Origin: Spirosoma sp. KCTC 42546
GTDB taxonomy: Bacteria > Bacteroidota > Bacteroidia > Cytophagales > Spirosomataceae
Length of the DNA stretch: 64,000 nucleotides
Reading direction: 5' to 3'
NCBI RefSeq assembly: GCF_006965485.1
Contig: NZ_CP041360.1
Span: forward strand, 4,692,501-4,756,500
The notes beneath the pieces were generated by a model. It ran no database searches. It saw nothing but the letters and a program-made list of their open reading frames with translations, and was not told the DNA's origin. A program made the translations under genes and the position numbers. Shown piece after piece: positions 35,583 through 43,346 of this stretch. How positions within the stretch are numbered: position 1 is the stretch's first letter; each line of letters begins with the position of its first letter.

Positions 35583-36503
35583 TCAAAGCTGTATTTCTTC
35601 TTTTTCCACCAACTCAGCCAGGGCAATTTTCAAGTCGGTTTCTTCACTGGTCGATAGTGCCTGCAGAGGTGGCATCATGGTCGTTCCGCAGAGGTTGTAT
35701 TCCTGCATCAGCACTTTAAGCGCCCAGAGGGACTCGCCCAACGTACGGCCGGCCTGATACAGATGCCCAAAGACATCCGATTGACTTTGATAACCGTAGG
35801 CTTTGTCTTCATCGCCTTCCTGAACCGCTTTCAGCATGTCGCGGTAAATAGCTGGCAGCAGATTCCCGGTACTCGGTACCAGCCCATCGCTACCCCGCAA
35901 CAACGCATCGGCCGAGCGGGCTGCCCACCCCATAAAATGGCTGAAATCAGGTCGGTTGGCCCACAGGGCAAGGGCTTCGTGCAATCGTTCGGTGCTGCGC
36001 TCTGAGTCTTTAATTCCCACAATGTTAGGGTGAAAGCTCAGCTCATCGACAATCGGCAACGGAATCGACATTCGGGTGGTGGCGAAAATGTTGTAGATAA
36101 TCAGCGGGCCATTCAGTTGATCGGCCAACTGCTCGAAATACTGCTTCATCTGGCTCTCCGACAGTGCATAGTACGAGGGAAGCGTTGCCGCTACGGCATC
36201 GACACCTACATCAAAGCAGTAATTGGCAAACTCAACCGACTCTTCCAGGCAGTTCGACGAAATCCCGGCGTATAATATTGTATCCGCCGATTTTAATCGG
36301 ACGGCTTCCAGCACATATGCCTTTTTCAATGAAGTGGGCAAGGAAGACGATTCGCCCGTTGTTCCCAGTACAAAGGGCATAGCGTTACTGGCCTGTAAAT
36401 TGGCAATCATCTTCTCGACAGCCGCTCTATCTAATTGATACCCTTCGGTGAGGGGTGTAACCAGCGGAACCACAACACCCTGGTATTTCTTTTTCATACT
36501 CAT
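35583..36503 (-). CDS. Dihydrodipicolinate synthase family aldolase
   Basis: A 306-residue TIM-barrel enzyme with conventional family motifs: GTTGESSSLP for carboxylate binding, the tyrosine in LIIYNIFATT and the Schiff-base lysine in NIVGIKDSERS. In this setting, between an iron alcohol dehydrogenase and a PdxA2/acid-sugar kinase pair, it is unlikely to be the lysine-biosynthetic enzyme. It more probably cleaves a 2-keto-3-deoxy-sugar acid to pyruvate and an aldehyde. The start could be the first ATG or the one at 36497. Its partner enzymes are separated by only a few bases, indicating one operon. Confidence 0.88.
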   Translation of the reverse strand: MSMKKKYQGVVVPLVTPLTEGYQLDRAAVEKMIANLQASNAMPFVLGTTGESSSLPTSLKKAYVLEAVRLKSADTILYAGISSNCLEESVEFANYCFDVGVDAVAATLPSYYALSESQMKQYFEQLADQLNGPLIIYNIFATTRMSIPLPIVDELSFHPNIVGIKDSERSTERLHEALALWANRPDFSHFMGWAARSADALLRGSDGLVPSTGNLLPAIYRDMLKAVQEGDEDKAYGYQSQSDVFGHLYQAGRTLGESLWALKVLMQEYNLCGTTMMPPLQALSTSEETDLKIALAELVEKEEIQL

Positions 36504-36505
36504 AG

Positions 36506-37654
36506 CTAATAAGCGGCTGTATAAATAGCGATAGCATCTTCGCGGGTTATTTCCCGCGAGTTATTTTTCAATAAACGGGTTATTTTCAGGGCATCATCAG
36601 CCATCTGAGGAATCACATCTTTGGGAATATTCACGTCTCGTAAACGGGCTGGAATACCACATTCCCGAATCAGGTATTTTAGTTTCCGGACACCCTTTGC
36701 CGCCGTTTCGGCATCATCCTTACCTCGTTCACAACCGAGTGCAATGGCTACCTGCGCATACCGACTAACAGCTGCGGGGATGTTAAACTCCATGACATAC
36801 GGTAGCAGTAACGCATTAGACAGTCCATGCGCCAGATGAAACAGGCTACCCAACGGATACGAAAGTGCGTGTACGCCAGCCGTATTCACTGGACCCAGGC
36901 AAAAACCGCCCAGCAAACTCCCCATCGCAACGTGCGTTCGAGCTTCTTCGTTGGTACCATCCTGAACAGCCTGAACAATGTTGGCAGCAATGAGTCGCAT
37001 ACCCTCAACCGCATACATGTCGATGAAGGGTTGCGCAAATTTGTTGGTGTAGGCTTCCAGACAGTGCGTCAGCGCATCAATCCCGGTAGCTGCCGTAATC
37101 GCTGCCGGTACACTGATGGTCAGTAACGGGTCGACATACACGATGTCGGGCACCAAAAATGGACTGATAATACCTTTCTTCTGATGATCAGCCCCATCCA
37201 CCAAGATGGCGTTTGGCGATACCTCGCTGCCGGTTCCAGATGTGGCTGGTACACAGATTAGTTTTCTGCGTCGGCTGGTTAGATTGCCAATGCCGAGCAT
37301 GTCGCTCAGGGTTTGGTCATTTTCCAGTTGAGCGGCCACTAATTTGGCGATATCCAGTACGCTTCCTCCACCAATACCCAGCACCACATCAGGATTGAAG
37401 GGCGAAACGGTTTGCATCAGCTTGTCAAAATCCGCAAACGAGGGTTCCTGGACAATACTAGTGTCAACCTGAACGGCTATGCGGTTCGATTCCAGCGTAT
37501 CCAGCAGGCTTTTAAGCTGTTCCAAAAGAGGGCTTATCGTTACGATCAGCACCTTTTGTGGGGCTATCTGTATGATTTCATTGGCCAAATTTCCAAGGGA
37601 GCCTTTGCCAAAAACCAGTTTGCCGGGAAAGTGTATTGTTAATTCCTGTGTCAT
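36506..37654 (-). CDS. Iron-containing alcohol dehydrogenase
   Basis: A 382-residue group III alcohol dehydrogenase when started at the ATG at 37654 (MTQELTIHFPGKLVFGKGSL). The frame extends upstream through a palindromic repeat (37666-37748), which I exclude. The nucleotide-binding loop GIGGGSVLDIAKL and metal-ligand regions DALTHCLEAYTN and LFHLAHGLSNALLLPY are intact. It would interconvert an alcohol or hydroxy acid and an aldehyde or keto acid with NAD(P). Two bases separate it from the DHDPS-family gene downstream, so it may reduce the aldehyde released by that aldolase, which is inference. Confidence 0.9.
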   Translation of the reverse strand: MTQELTIHFPGKLVFGKGSLGNLANEIIQIAPQKVLIVTISPLLEQLKSLLDTLESNRIAVQVDTSIVQEPSFADFDKLMQTVSPFNPDVVLGIGGGSVLDIAKLVAAQLENDQTLSDMLGIGNLTSRRRKLICVPATSGTGSEVSPNAILVDGADHQKKGIISPFLVPDIVYVDPLLTISVPAAITAATGIDALTHCLEAYTNKFAQPFIDMYAVEGMRLIAANIVQAVQDGTNEEARTHVAMGSLLGGFCLGPVNTAGVHALSYPLGSLFHLAHGLSNALLLPYVMEFNIPAAVSRYAQVAIALGCERGKDDAETAAKGVRKLKYLIRECGIPARLRDVNIPKDVIPQMADDALKITRLLKNNSREITREDAIAIYTAAY

Positions 37655-37665
37655 TGTTTTCCGGG

Positions 37666-37748
37666 TTTTTGTCATTCCGACTTTAGGAGGAATTTCAAGC
37701 TTAATAAATAGAGACTTGAGATTCCCCCTAAGGTCGGAATGACAAAAA
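37666..37748. repeat. Inverted repeat of the GTCATTCCGACCTTAGGGGG type
   Basis: Arms 37666-37699 and 37714-37748 are imperfect inverted copies ending in GTCATTCCGAC and GTCGGAATGAC. The element lies between the sialidase-like stop (one base away) and the alcohol dehydrogenase start. It is open in the dehydrogenase frame, encoding KLEIPPKVGMTK. Confidence 0.88.
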
Positions 37749-37749
37749 A

Positions 37750-38880
37750 TCAATCCTTCGTAATTTCCTTTGCAACAGGTGCCGAATAACCAGCCAATGC
37801 AGGCCATACCCCATTTTCAATTGGCTTTAATTTCAATTTTTGGGGATCAATAACCGCGTGCTTGATCTTCTGCCGACGCCAGGTATAGATCACATGTATC
37901 AGTCCATCACTCGTTTGAATTATGGATGGATACGAGTACTGACTGATGGGAGAATCTTCCAGAATCATGGCTGCCGACCAGTTTTTGCCGTCTGTTGAAA
38001 CGGCTAAATTCAGGGGTGTCCTTGGCCCTTTTGCCAATTCACCCGGTGGCAGTACATGGTTGTATACCAGTACCTGCCGACCGTCTTTCAGCGTTACCGC
38101 ATCGGTTCCAGAGTTGTTATTGGGCAAGGTTGTTTTGGTCAATGGCGACCAAGTTTCTCCGTTGTCCGTTGACCAGGATTCCTCAATAGCGCGGTCTCTG
38201 CTGCGGGCCAGAATCTGAAGTTTGCCGTTTCCATACGTCAGCACACTGGGTTGAATGGCATTCAGCGTTCGGCCATCATTGATGGGACCGATTTTACGCC
38301 ATGTTTTCCCAAAGTCGGGTGTTAGTTCAAAATGCAGTTTCCAGCCATCTCCTTCAGTACTGGAGGGGCAAATTAGATTGCCATTCGACAGCAATACTGG
38401 CTTGTTTTTTACCGGGCCAATATAACCTTCGGGTAATGCCTTCGCGGCCGACCAGCTACGCCCGCCATCCGGCGATGTTTTCAACCAGCCTTTCCACTTA
38501 GACGGGCTGGGGCCAATCTTGTAGAACAGCATCAGATCCCCTTTTGGAATCTGGTACAGAACCGGGTTCCAGCAGGCGTACCGAAGGGTATCGTTGATGA
38601 TCCCATCCGCTACATTCTGCGGAGCCAGCCACTTCCCATTCTCCTGCCGACTCACCCAAATACAGACATCCGGATTCCGTTCCTTCGTGCCCCCAAACCA
38701 GGCCGATACCAGGCCTTTCGGTGTTTCTGCAATGGTGGCTGCGTGGCTTTCGGGAAAGGGCGGATTCTCAACCACAAATTCATCCACTACCAACCCGGAT
38801 TGCCATTTAGCCAATTGGGCATAGGTCGTGTTGATTAGGGTCAGGCTTGCGAAAAGGGTTATGTATAAAAGCTTTATCAT
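37750..38880 (-). CDS. Sialidase-fold (BNR) exo-glycosidase-like protein
   Basis: A 376-residue exported protein. The ATG at 38880 gives the signal LYITLFASLTLINTTYAQ. Four Asp-box-like motifs mark the beta-propeller blades: TSPDGGRSW, TPDFGKTW, STDNGETW and STDGKNW. The start of the domain (ETPKGLVSAWFGGTKERNPD) is shared by many PUL-encoded BNR proteins. No FRIP motif typical of true sialidases is visible, so the substrate may be another acid sugar such as Kdo, DHA or a uronate. It lies in a minus-strand run between DUF3826 and the alcohol dehydrogenase. Confidence 0.8.
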   Translation of the reverse strand: MIKLLYITLFASLTLINTTYAQLAKWQSGLVVDEFVVENPPFPESHAATIAETPKGLVSAWFGGTKERNPDVCIWVSRQENGKWLAPQNVADGIINDTLRYACWNPVLYQIPKGDLMLFYKIGPSPSKWKGWLKTSPDGGRSWSAAKALPEGYIGPVKNKPVLLSNGNLICPSSTEGDGWKLHFELTPDFGKTWRKIGPINDGRTLNAIQPSVLTYGNGKLQILARSRDRAIEESWSTDNGETWSPLTKTTLPNNNSGTDAVTLKDGRQVLVYNHVLPPGELAKGPRTPLNLAVSTDGKNWSAAMILEDSPISQYSYPSIIQTSDGLIHVIYTWRRQKIKHAVIDPQKLKLKPIENGVWPALAGYSAPVAKEITKD

Positions 38881-38918
38881 CGTTGGGTTAGTCGTTTCTT
38901 TTTGAATCCTACTTGCTT

Positions 38919-38949
38919 CGTTTTCGCTTGACTTTGCCAAGCGAAAACG
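38919..38949. terminator. 12-bp hairpin after the DUF3826 gene
   Basis: CGTTTTCGCTTG at 38919-38930 pairs perfectly with 38938-38949 over a seven-base loop. It lies seven bases beyond the DUF3826 stop and before the sialidase-like start, so it may attenuate transcription inside the operon. Confidence 0.7.
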
Positions 38950-38955
38950 GCATGA

Positions 38956-39660
38956 TCAATTTGTTGCCTGCTTCTTATCAGCTGCTTTTTTGGCTTTGAT
39001 GGCTGCGGTGTAGGCATTGTACATTTCCCGCCAGTTTCGGCCGTTGGCATTCAGATACTGCTCCGATTTGGTTTTGTATATCTCAAAAATGACCGAGATC
39101 TCTTTCATGCTTTTGTAGTCGATGGCCTGTTCACGAGCCTGTTCCAGAAAACCCAGAATGGTTTCTTCCTCCTGAGCAGTTAGGTTCGGTACAATGGCTT
39201 TATAACCCGCCATCGTGAATGCCACTTTCCCAATTGTGTATTTGTCGAGCACGGCATCGACCTGTTTCTTATCGAGGTCTTTCTGTAGCCCAGTCATCAG
39301 ATCCTGGTGAACGGTTTTAGGAATGGCCGAATCAGCAATAACTTGCCGATCAAGGTCAGACAATGGTTTCCCCGTTACAGGGTTTATGCCCGCCGGAACC
39401 GTACTGGCTGGATGCTCATTGTGCCAATCACGGGTAGTTTTCAGATGGGTAGCCACAACGTCGGTCAGGCGTTTTTCTTTGGCAGGATCGTTCAGATTCA
39501 GTGATGCAATCCAGTCCGCTGCTTTCTTTTCCAGCTCGGCATCAGCTTTGGCTTTTTCGTCAACTTCGGTGGTCTGTTTAGCAGGCTGTTCCTGACAGAA
39601 AGCAGGAGATGCAAACAGGACAGCGGCCACAACTATACAGCGGTTAATGGTCTTTTTCAT
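38956..39660 (-). CDS. DUF3826 domain-containing exported protein, second copy
   Basis: A 234-residue protein with the signal MKKTINRCIVVAAVLFASPAFC. The mature part is charged and helical. It is a paralogue of the protein at 21002, sharing DWIASLNLNDPAKEKRLTDV against ARIVATLGLTDPQVAERVKT and AGYKAIVPNLTAQEEETIL against KGYQAMLPDLTDTQKAQIL. The start overlaps the preceding esterase stop by four bases. DUF3826 has no established function, but its two occurrences in one locus, once with susCD and once with the esterase, support a role in glycan handling. Location is probably periplasmic. Confidence 0.82.
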   Translation of the reverse strand: MKKTINRCIVVAAVLFASPAFCQEQPAKQTTEVDEKAKADAELEKKAADWIASLNLNDPAKEKRLTDVVATHLKTTRDWHNEHPASTVPAGINPVTGKPLSDLDRQVIADSAIPKTVHQDLMTGLQKDLDKKQVDAVLDKYTIGKVAFTMAGYKAIVPNLTAQEEETILGFLEQAREQAIDYKSMKEISVIFEIYKTKSEQYLNANGRNWREMYNAYTAAIKAKKAADKKQATN

Positions 39661-41174
39661 AGCGATTTTGAGGTTGAACTTCGTATAGCTGAGCGGCCAA
39701 ACGGCGTTGATTCGCCAGCTTTGCCAGTTTCGGCGAGTTGCTTTTTTAATGGGTTATCCGTCCGGAAGGGCCGGGCGGGCAAGCCTTCCTGATTGACCAG
39801 ATTCGGTTGGGCCGCTTCGTCCCAGGCAAAACGAACCGCCACCGGACGTTGTACACCAGGCGCTGATACGAGTATGTGTTTTCCATCAATGCTGGCCTGG
39901 GCCGGTACAAAAACCCTATCAGCACCGGCAATTGTAAAGTCGGTGAGTAGCTGCCCATCTTTGCTGACTAAACCCGTTCCGATTTGTGAGAAGTGCAATT
40001 CAATGGCCCGCCCTCTGACCTTCATTTTTTCGTAAACCGGCCCTTCAGAAACAACTGGTTTTTCATAATCAGCGGCCAAGGCGAGTAGTGCCAGCCGACG
40101 GCCAATTTCCCATTTGAACGGCGGGTGAATGTCAGACAAGTCGTCGGCCAGATCAGTCGTTGTAATCATGCCCGTTCGGGGGAGGCTCAAAACGGCCTCC
40201 TGAGCTTCCCGAAATGCAGGCAGTGTTTCTTTCGTCAGCGCAACTTTCCCTTTCGATTCTGAATACCGGAACGGCACTAGCTGAGTGTAATAAACCGACA
40301 GTTTCGGGTCATTCCAGGCGCTTCGCCAGCTTGTAATGAGCGTTTTGAGTTTGTGCGAATACGTTATCGTTTCGTTCAAAAAACAGTTCGACTCACCCTG
40401 ATACCATAGAAAGCCTTTCAGCGCAAACGGTGCCAGCGGTCGAATCATGGGTTCATAGAATTTTCCCGGCTCACCATCAACTTTTTGATTACTATAATAC
40501 GCATCCTCCCGAAAAGCTGCTTCCGAAATCCAGGGTTCAATCCGACTCCCTGGTATGGCCGATGAGATGACACCGATCGGTACATTCAAGCTTTTATAGA
40601 GTTCTTTCGCGAAAAAATAAGCTGGAGCCGAAAATGAGCGCAAGGCCGAATCCTGCGCCACGTTCCATCCCCGATGCAGCGAATCCGGCTTACTCAATTC
40701 CTTTCGGTTGACCAAAAAGATGCGTATCTGCGGATTGTTGGCATACTCCAATTCATCGACCGGACTATGATCATTAATGAATTGAGTGGCCAGCGACCGC
40801 TTCACTTTGCTGTTCTTCCGCATCGTGTATTCCATATTCGACTGGCCTGAACACAACCAGACTTCGCCCACCAGAATGTTTTGCAGTCGAATAGTATTGG
40901 TGCCCGAAATAACCAGTTCCAAGGGGATTGCTGAGGCTTTGAACGGCTTTAGAGTTACACTCCACTTGCCTGTTCCATCAGCGTATGTCGTCTGATTTTG
41001 TCCAGCAAACTGAACGCTCACTGTTTCCCCTACCGACGCTTTACCCCAGATAACCACTGGTTTACCCTGTTGCAGAACCATGTTATGCCCTAAAATTCGG
41101 GGCAACACAATCTCTGCTTTCAATTGGAGTGAAAGCAGAAGTAAGGTGATAGCGAACAGGTTATGCTTATTCAT
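39657..41174 (-). CDS. Sialate O-acetylesterase-type SGNH esterase
   Basis: A 505-residue secreted esterase with signal LFAITLLLLSLQLKA. An N-terminal beta-sandwich (GHNMVLQQGKPVVIWGKA) is followed by the SGNH hydrolase core with nucleophile Ser in VWLCSGQSNMEYTM, the GxSN block FLWYQGESNCF and the Asp-His pair in DLSDIHPPFKW. Homologues are called 9-O-acetylesterases, but in plant-glycan loci they usually remove acetyl groups from pectin or hemicellulose. It is translationally coupled to the DUF3826 gene. The basic tail after residue 470 (RSAIRSSTSKSL) is not part of the domain. Confidence 0.88.
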   Translation of the reverse strand: MNKHNLFAITLLLLSLQLKAEIVLPRILGHNMVLQQGKPVVIWGKASVGETVSVQFAGQNQTTYADGTGKWSVTLKPFKASAIPLELVISGTNTIRLQNILVGEVWLCSGQSNMEYTMRKNSKVKRSLATQFINDHSPVDELEYANNPQIRIFLVNRKELSKPDSLHRGWNVAQDSALRSFSAPAYFFAKELYKSLNVPIGVISSAIPGSRIEPWISEAAFREDAYYSNQKVDGEPGKFYEPMIRPLAPFALKGFLWYQGESNCFLNETITYSHKLKTLITSWRSAWNDPKLSVYYTQLVPFRYSESKGKVALTKETLPAFREAQEAVLSLPRTGMITTTDLADDLSDIHPPFKWEIGRRLALLALAADYEKPVVSEGPVYEKMKVRGRAIELHFSQIGTGLVSKDGQLLTDFTIAGADRVFVPAQASIDGKHILVSAPGVQRPVAVRFAWDEAAQPNLVNQEGLPARPFRTDNPLKKQLAETGKAGESTPFGRSAIRSSTSKSL

Positions 41175-41196
41175 TAACTGTTATAGTTTCGCGTTT

Positions 41197-41399
41197 AACT
41201 ACCCCAACCCGCTTCAGGGCAGGGCTGTTAAGTGCTGGTCTATTTACCCCCCAACCCCCTGAAGGGGGAGCAAATCCACTTCGAAGTACTCCCCCTTCAG
41301 GGGGTTGGGGGGTAAATAGACCAAGCGTTTAAAAAGTTAGTTTCACTAGCCTAAATTAAGAACTTAACAGCCCTGCCCTGAAGCGGGTTGGGGGTAGTT
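41197..41399. repeat. Nested double palindrome between two PUL genes
   Basis: Outer arms 41197-41232 and 41363-41399 pair over 36 bp with a one-base bulge. Inside them, arms 41237-41270 and 41289-41322 are perfect 34-bp inverted copies, each containing CCCCCTGAAGGGGG, itself a palindrome. The right outer arm ends six bases from the stop of the propeller gene at 41406. The two layers have different sequences, as if one element inserted into another. Confidence 0.92.
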
Positions 41400-41405
41400 T
41401 AACTA

Positions 41406-43346
41406 TTACTCCACTCGACTTGGTACGCTACTCGTTTTAAATGACTTGATCACAAAAACGGCTTCATCATCCTGCTCGCCCGGTTTTGGCAAATCGTAGC
41501 TCTGATCCGTAGGGGTATCGGCATCTGGAAAGCGACGGACACCACCCGTGCGGAAAACCACCCGACGGAACGATGCCACAGGCGCAAAAAAGAGTCGATT
41601 ACCTTTGGATTGTCCGTTCACATAAGTAACGAACATTCGCTTGTCGCGGTCCAGCTCAATCCGAATGTCGTATTGTTTACCAGCCTCGTATTTCTGGATA
41701 CCCGAATCCCGATAGCCCACTTTGGCTTTCAGCAGACTGTCGGCATCGAACAACAGTCGAACAGCCGGGCTGCCCTTTGCATCCTGAAATTCAATTTGCA
41801 AAACGCCCTTATTGGCCTGCTGTGGTACGATTGAGAACTCGACGGTTAGCTTCTTCGAATCGGGAATTACCCGCTCTGCTTTGGCAAAATCGAATTTGTC
41901 TTTGTCGCGGAGCACCAATGCTTTGGCACCGGAAATCGTTTCTAGTTGAGCCGTAGCCTGAATTGGACTGTATATATTCCAGTAGTTTAGTTCTTCACCC
42001 GCCGGGAGTTGGGCAAATACCTCGTTCGGATGTGTTTTCACCTCGTCGGTTATTGGAACCGGAATACTAGCTACCCAAATGTCTTCCTTGTTCACGCTGT
42101 AGGTGACCCACAGGTTGCCATCGGGTGGTGTACCGTTACCCTCTTCAATACCCCGGACGTATTGCGGTCCATAAGATTTGTAGGCACCCCCGTAGCGCAT
42201 GGAGGTGATTTCCCCATTAACCAGTAATAGATTAGTGTAATTGAGTCCGTCTTTGCCGGTTGAAACAGCTAGCGGCCAGCGAAACTCGGAGGGATTATAC
42301 ACCGTAGCGTATTGCCCATCCGAGGTTTTTTGTCCCCAGATTTTAGCATTGCTATTAACAAAACCCAGTGCCCGAAGCGGATTGTACAACCAGGTTTTCC
42401 CCTCGTCTTTACTGATCGTAGTAAGGGCATGTTTCCACAAACCGACCACTCGGTTATCGGGAAGATGGTAATAGCTGAATGCTTTCACATCCTTTTTGAG
42501 TGAAATTAGCGGGTCGTTCCGGTCCGCTTCTTCCACCCATTGCTGCATCATGAGCGGATTGGCCAGCAATTCATCGCAAGCCTCTACGAAGCCTTTATCT
42601 TTCGAACTGGTGTAGAAGGGGTACGTCGACTTCGATCTATCCCAAGTTGCGTTATTCCGGATAAAGTAAATCGGCCCATACTTGCCATCTGGATAGATTT
42701 CGCGCACCACGCGCCCAATGCCGTTCCCATCGTTTGGGTCGTCTTTGGGGCCCATCACGATGCCGTAAAAAGCTAGTGTCAGGAGCCGCTTGTTCTTTGC
42801 CACGAAAAAGCCCATTCGCTGGTGCATAACCGCGTACAGGTCCTTCGCCACTTCCGGCCTACCTACTTTCTTCCAGCCATCAGGAATTTTGTAGGGGGGG
42901 AAAATGATGGTTGGCTTGGACCAAGTGCAACCATCTTTCGAAGTTGCCAGCAAGGTTTGGCCGGGTGGCACATGTTCGCCAACGGGATTACTCAGGTATT
43001 GCAGGTAGAACGTATTATTCCAGTACGCCAGCATGGGCGCGTGGTTGTACGTCCAGCTAGAACCGCCCGCCAGTTCGGGATGCTCGCGGTTTGCCCGAAC
43101 GACCTGGATGTTATGCACACCCACCGCCAGACTTAACTGTCCGTGATGATAATCGACATTGGAGAGTGTCTGGCCGCTATAACGGACGGTATCCTGCGCG
43201 TAGGTTTGGGTGAAGCAGTTGAAGAGTAGTAGTATGAAAACCCCTAAATCCCCTAAAGGGGACTTTGTCCACATGCGAGCTAAGTCCCCTTTAGGGGATT
43301 TAGGGGTAAAGCCACTAATGAGAAATTGCTTTATGTCCACGCTCAT
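41406..43346 (-). CDS. Large BNR-type propeller protein with C-terminal jelly roll; palindrome in its 5' end
   Basis: The frame gives 646 residues. A sialidase-like propeller covers about residues 60-460 (for example TLLATSKDGCTWSKPTI and TTISKDEGKTWLYNP). A concanavalin-like beta-sandwich follows (VEFSIVPQQANKGVLQIEF). The ATG at 43346 overlaps the upstream stop (ATGA). The first residues MSVDIKQFLIS are separated from the hydrophobic stretch FILLLFNCFTQTYAQ by about 25 residues encoded by a palindrome (43240-43307), reading TPKSPKGD and KSPLGDLGV. Without it, a normal signal peptide would be formed. The glycosidic activity is unknown; the neighbours suggest an acidic sugar substrate. Confidence 0.78.
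   Translation of the reverse strand: MSVDIKQFLISGFTPKSPKGDLARMWTKSPLGDLGVFILLLFNCFTQTYAQDTVRYSGQTLSNVDYHHGQLSLAVGVHNIQVVRANREHPELAGGSSWTYNHAPMLAYWNNTFYLQYLSNPVGEHVPPGQTLLATSKDGCTWSKPTIIFPPYKIPDGWKKVGRPEVAKDLYAVMHQRMGFFVAKNKRLLTLAFYGIVMGPKDDPNDGNGIGRVVREIYPDGKYGPIYFIRNNATWDRSKSTYPFYTSSKDKGFVEACDELLANPLMMQQWVEEADRNDPLISLKKDVKAFSYYHLPDNRVVGLWKHALTTISKDEGKTWLYNPLRALGFVNSNAKIWGQKTSDGQYATVYNPSEFRWPLAVSTGKDGLNYTNLLLVNGEITSMRYGGAYKSYGPQYVRGIEEGNGTPPDGNLWVTYSVNKEDIWVASIPVPITDEVKTHPNEVFAQLPAGEELNYWNIYSPIQATAQLETISGAKALVLRDKDKFDFAKAERVIPDSKKLTVEFSIVPQQANKGVLQIEFQDAKGSPAVRLLFDADSLLKAKVGYRDSGIQKYEAGKQYDIRIELDRDKRMFVTYVNGQSKGNRLFFAPVASFRRVVFRTGGVRRFPDADTPTDQSYDLPKPGEQDDEAVFVIKSFKTSSVPSRVE
43240..43307. repeat. 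Perfect inverted repeat inside the 5' end of the propeller gene
   Basis: Arms 43240-43264 and 43283-43307 are perfect 25-bp inverted copies over an 18-nt loop. The core ACCCCTAAATCCCCTAAAGG differs by one base from that of the repeat in the GH2 gene. It keeps the reading frame open and lies in the same frame as in GH2. Confidence 0.93.

Noticed and set aside
35583..36503. dapA, lysine-biosynthetic dihydrodipicolinate synthase
   Set aside because: The motifs fit the superfamily, but the operon with an acid-sugar kinase, PdxA2 and alcohol dehydrogenase argues for sugar-acid catabolism.
37655..37807. N-terminal extension of the iron alcohol dehydrogenase frame
   Set aside because: The added residues come from a palindromic repeat and from the end of the neighbouring gene; the family start fits the ATG at 37654.
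37750..38880. Calling this protein a true sialidase (GH33)
   Set aside because: Asp boxes are present but no FRIP motif or clear arginine triad is seen, so only the fold is claimed.
43240..43307. The palindrome as a terminator of the upstream gene
   Set aside because: It lies inside the downstream coding frame, after an overlapping ATGA start, so termination there would abolish expression of the propeller gene.
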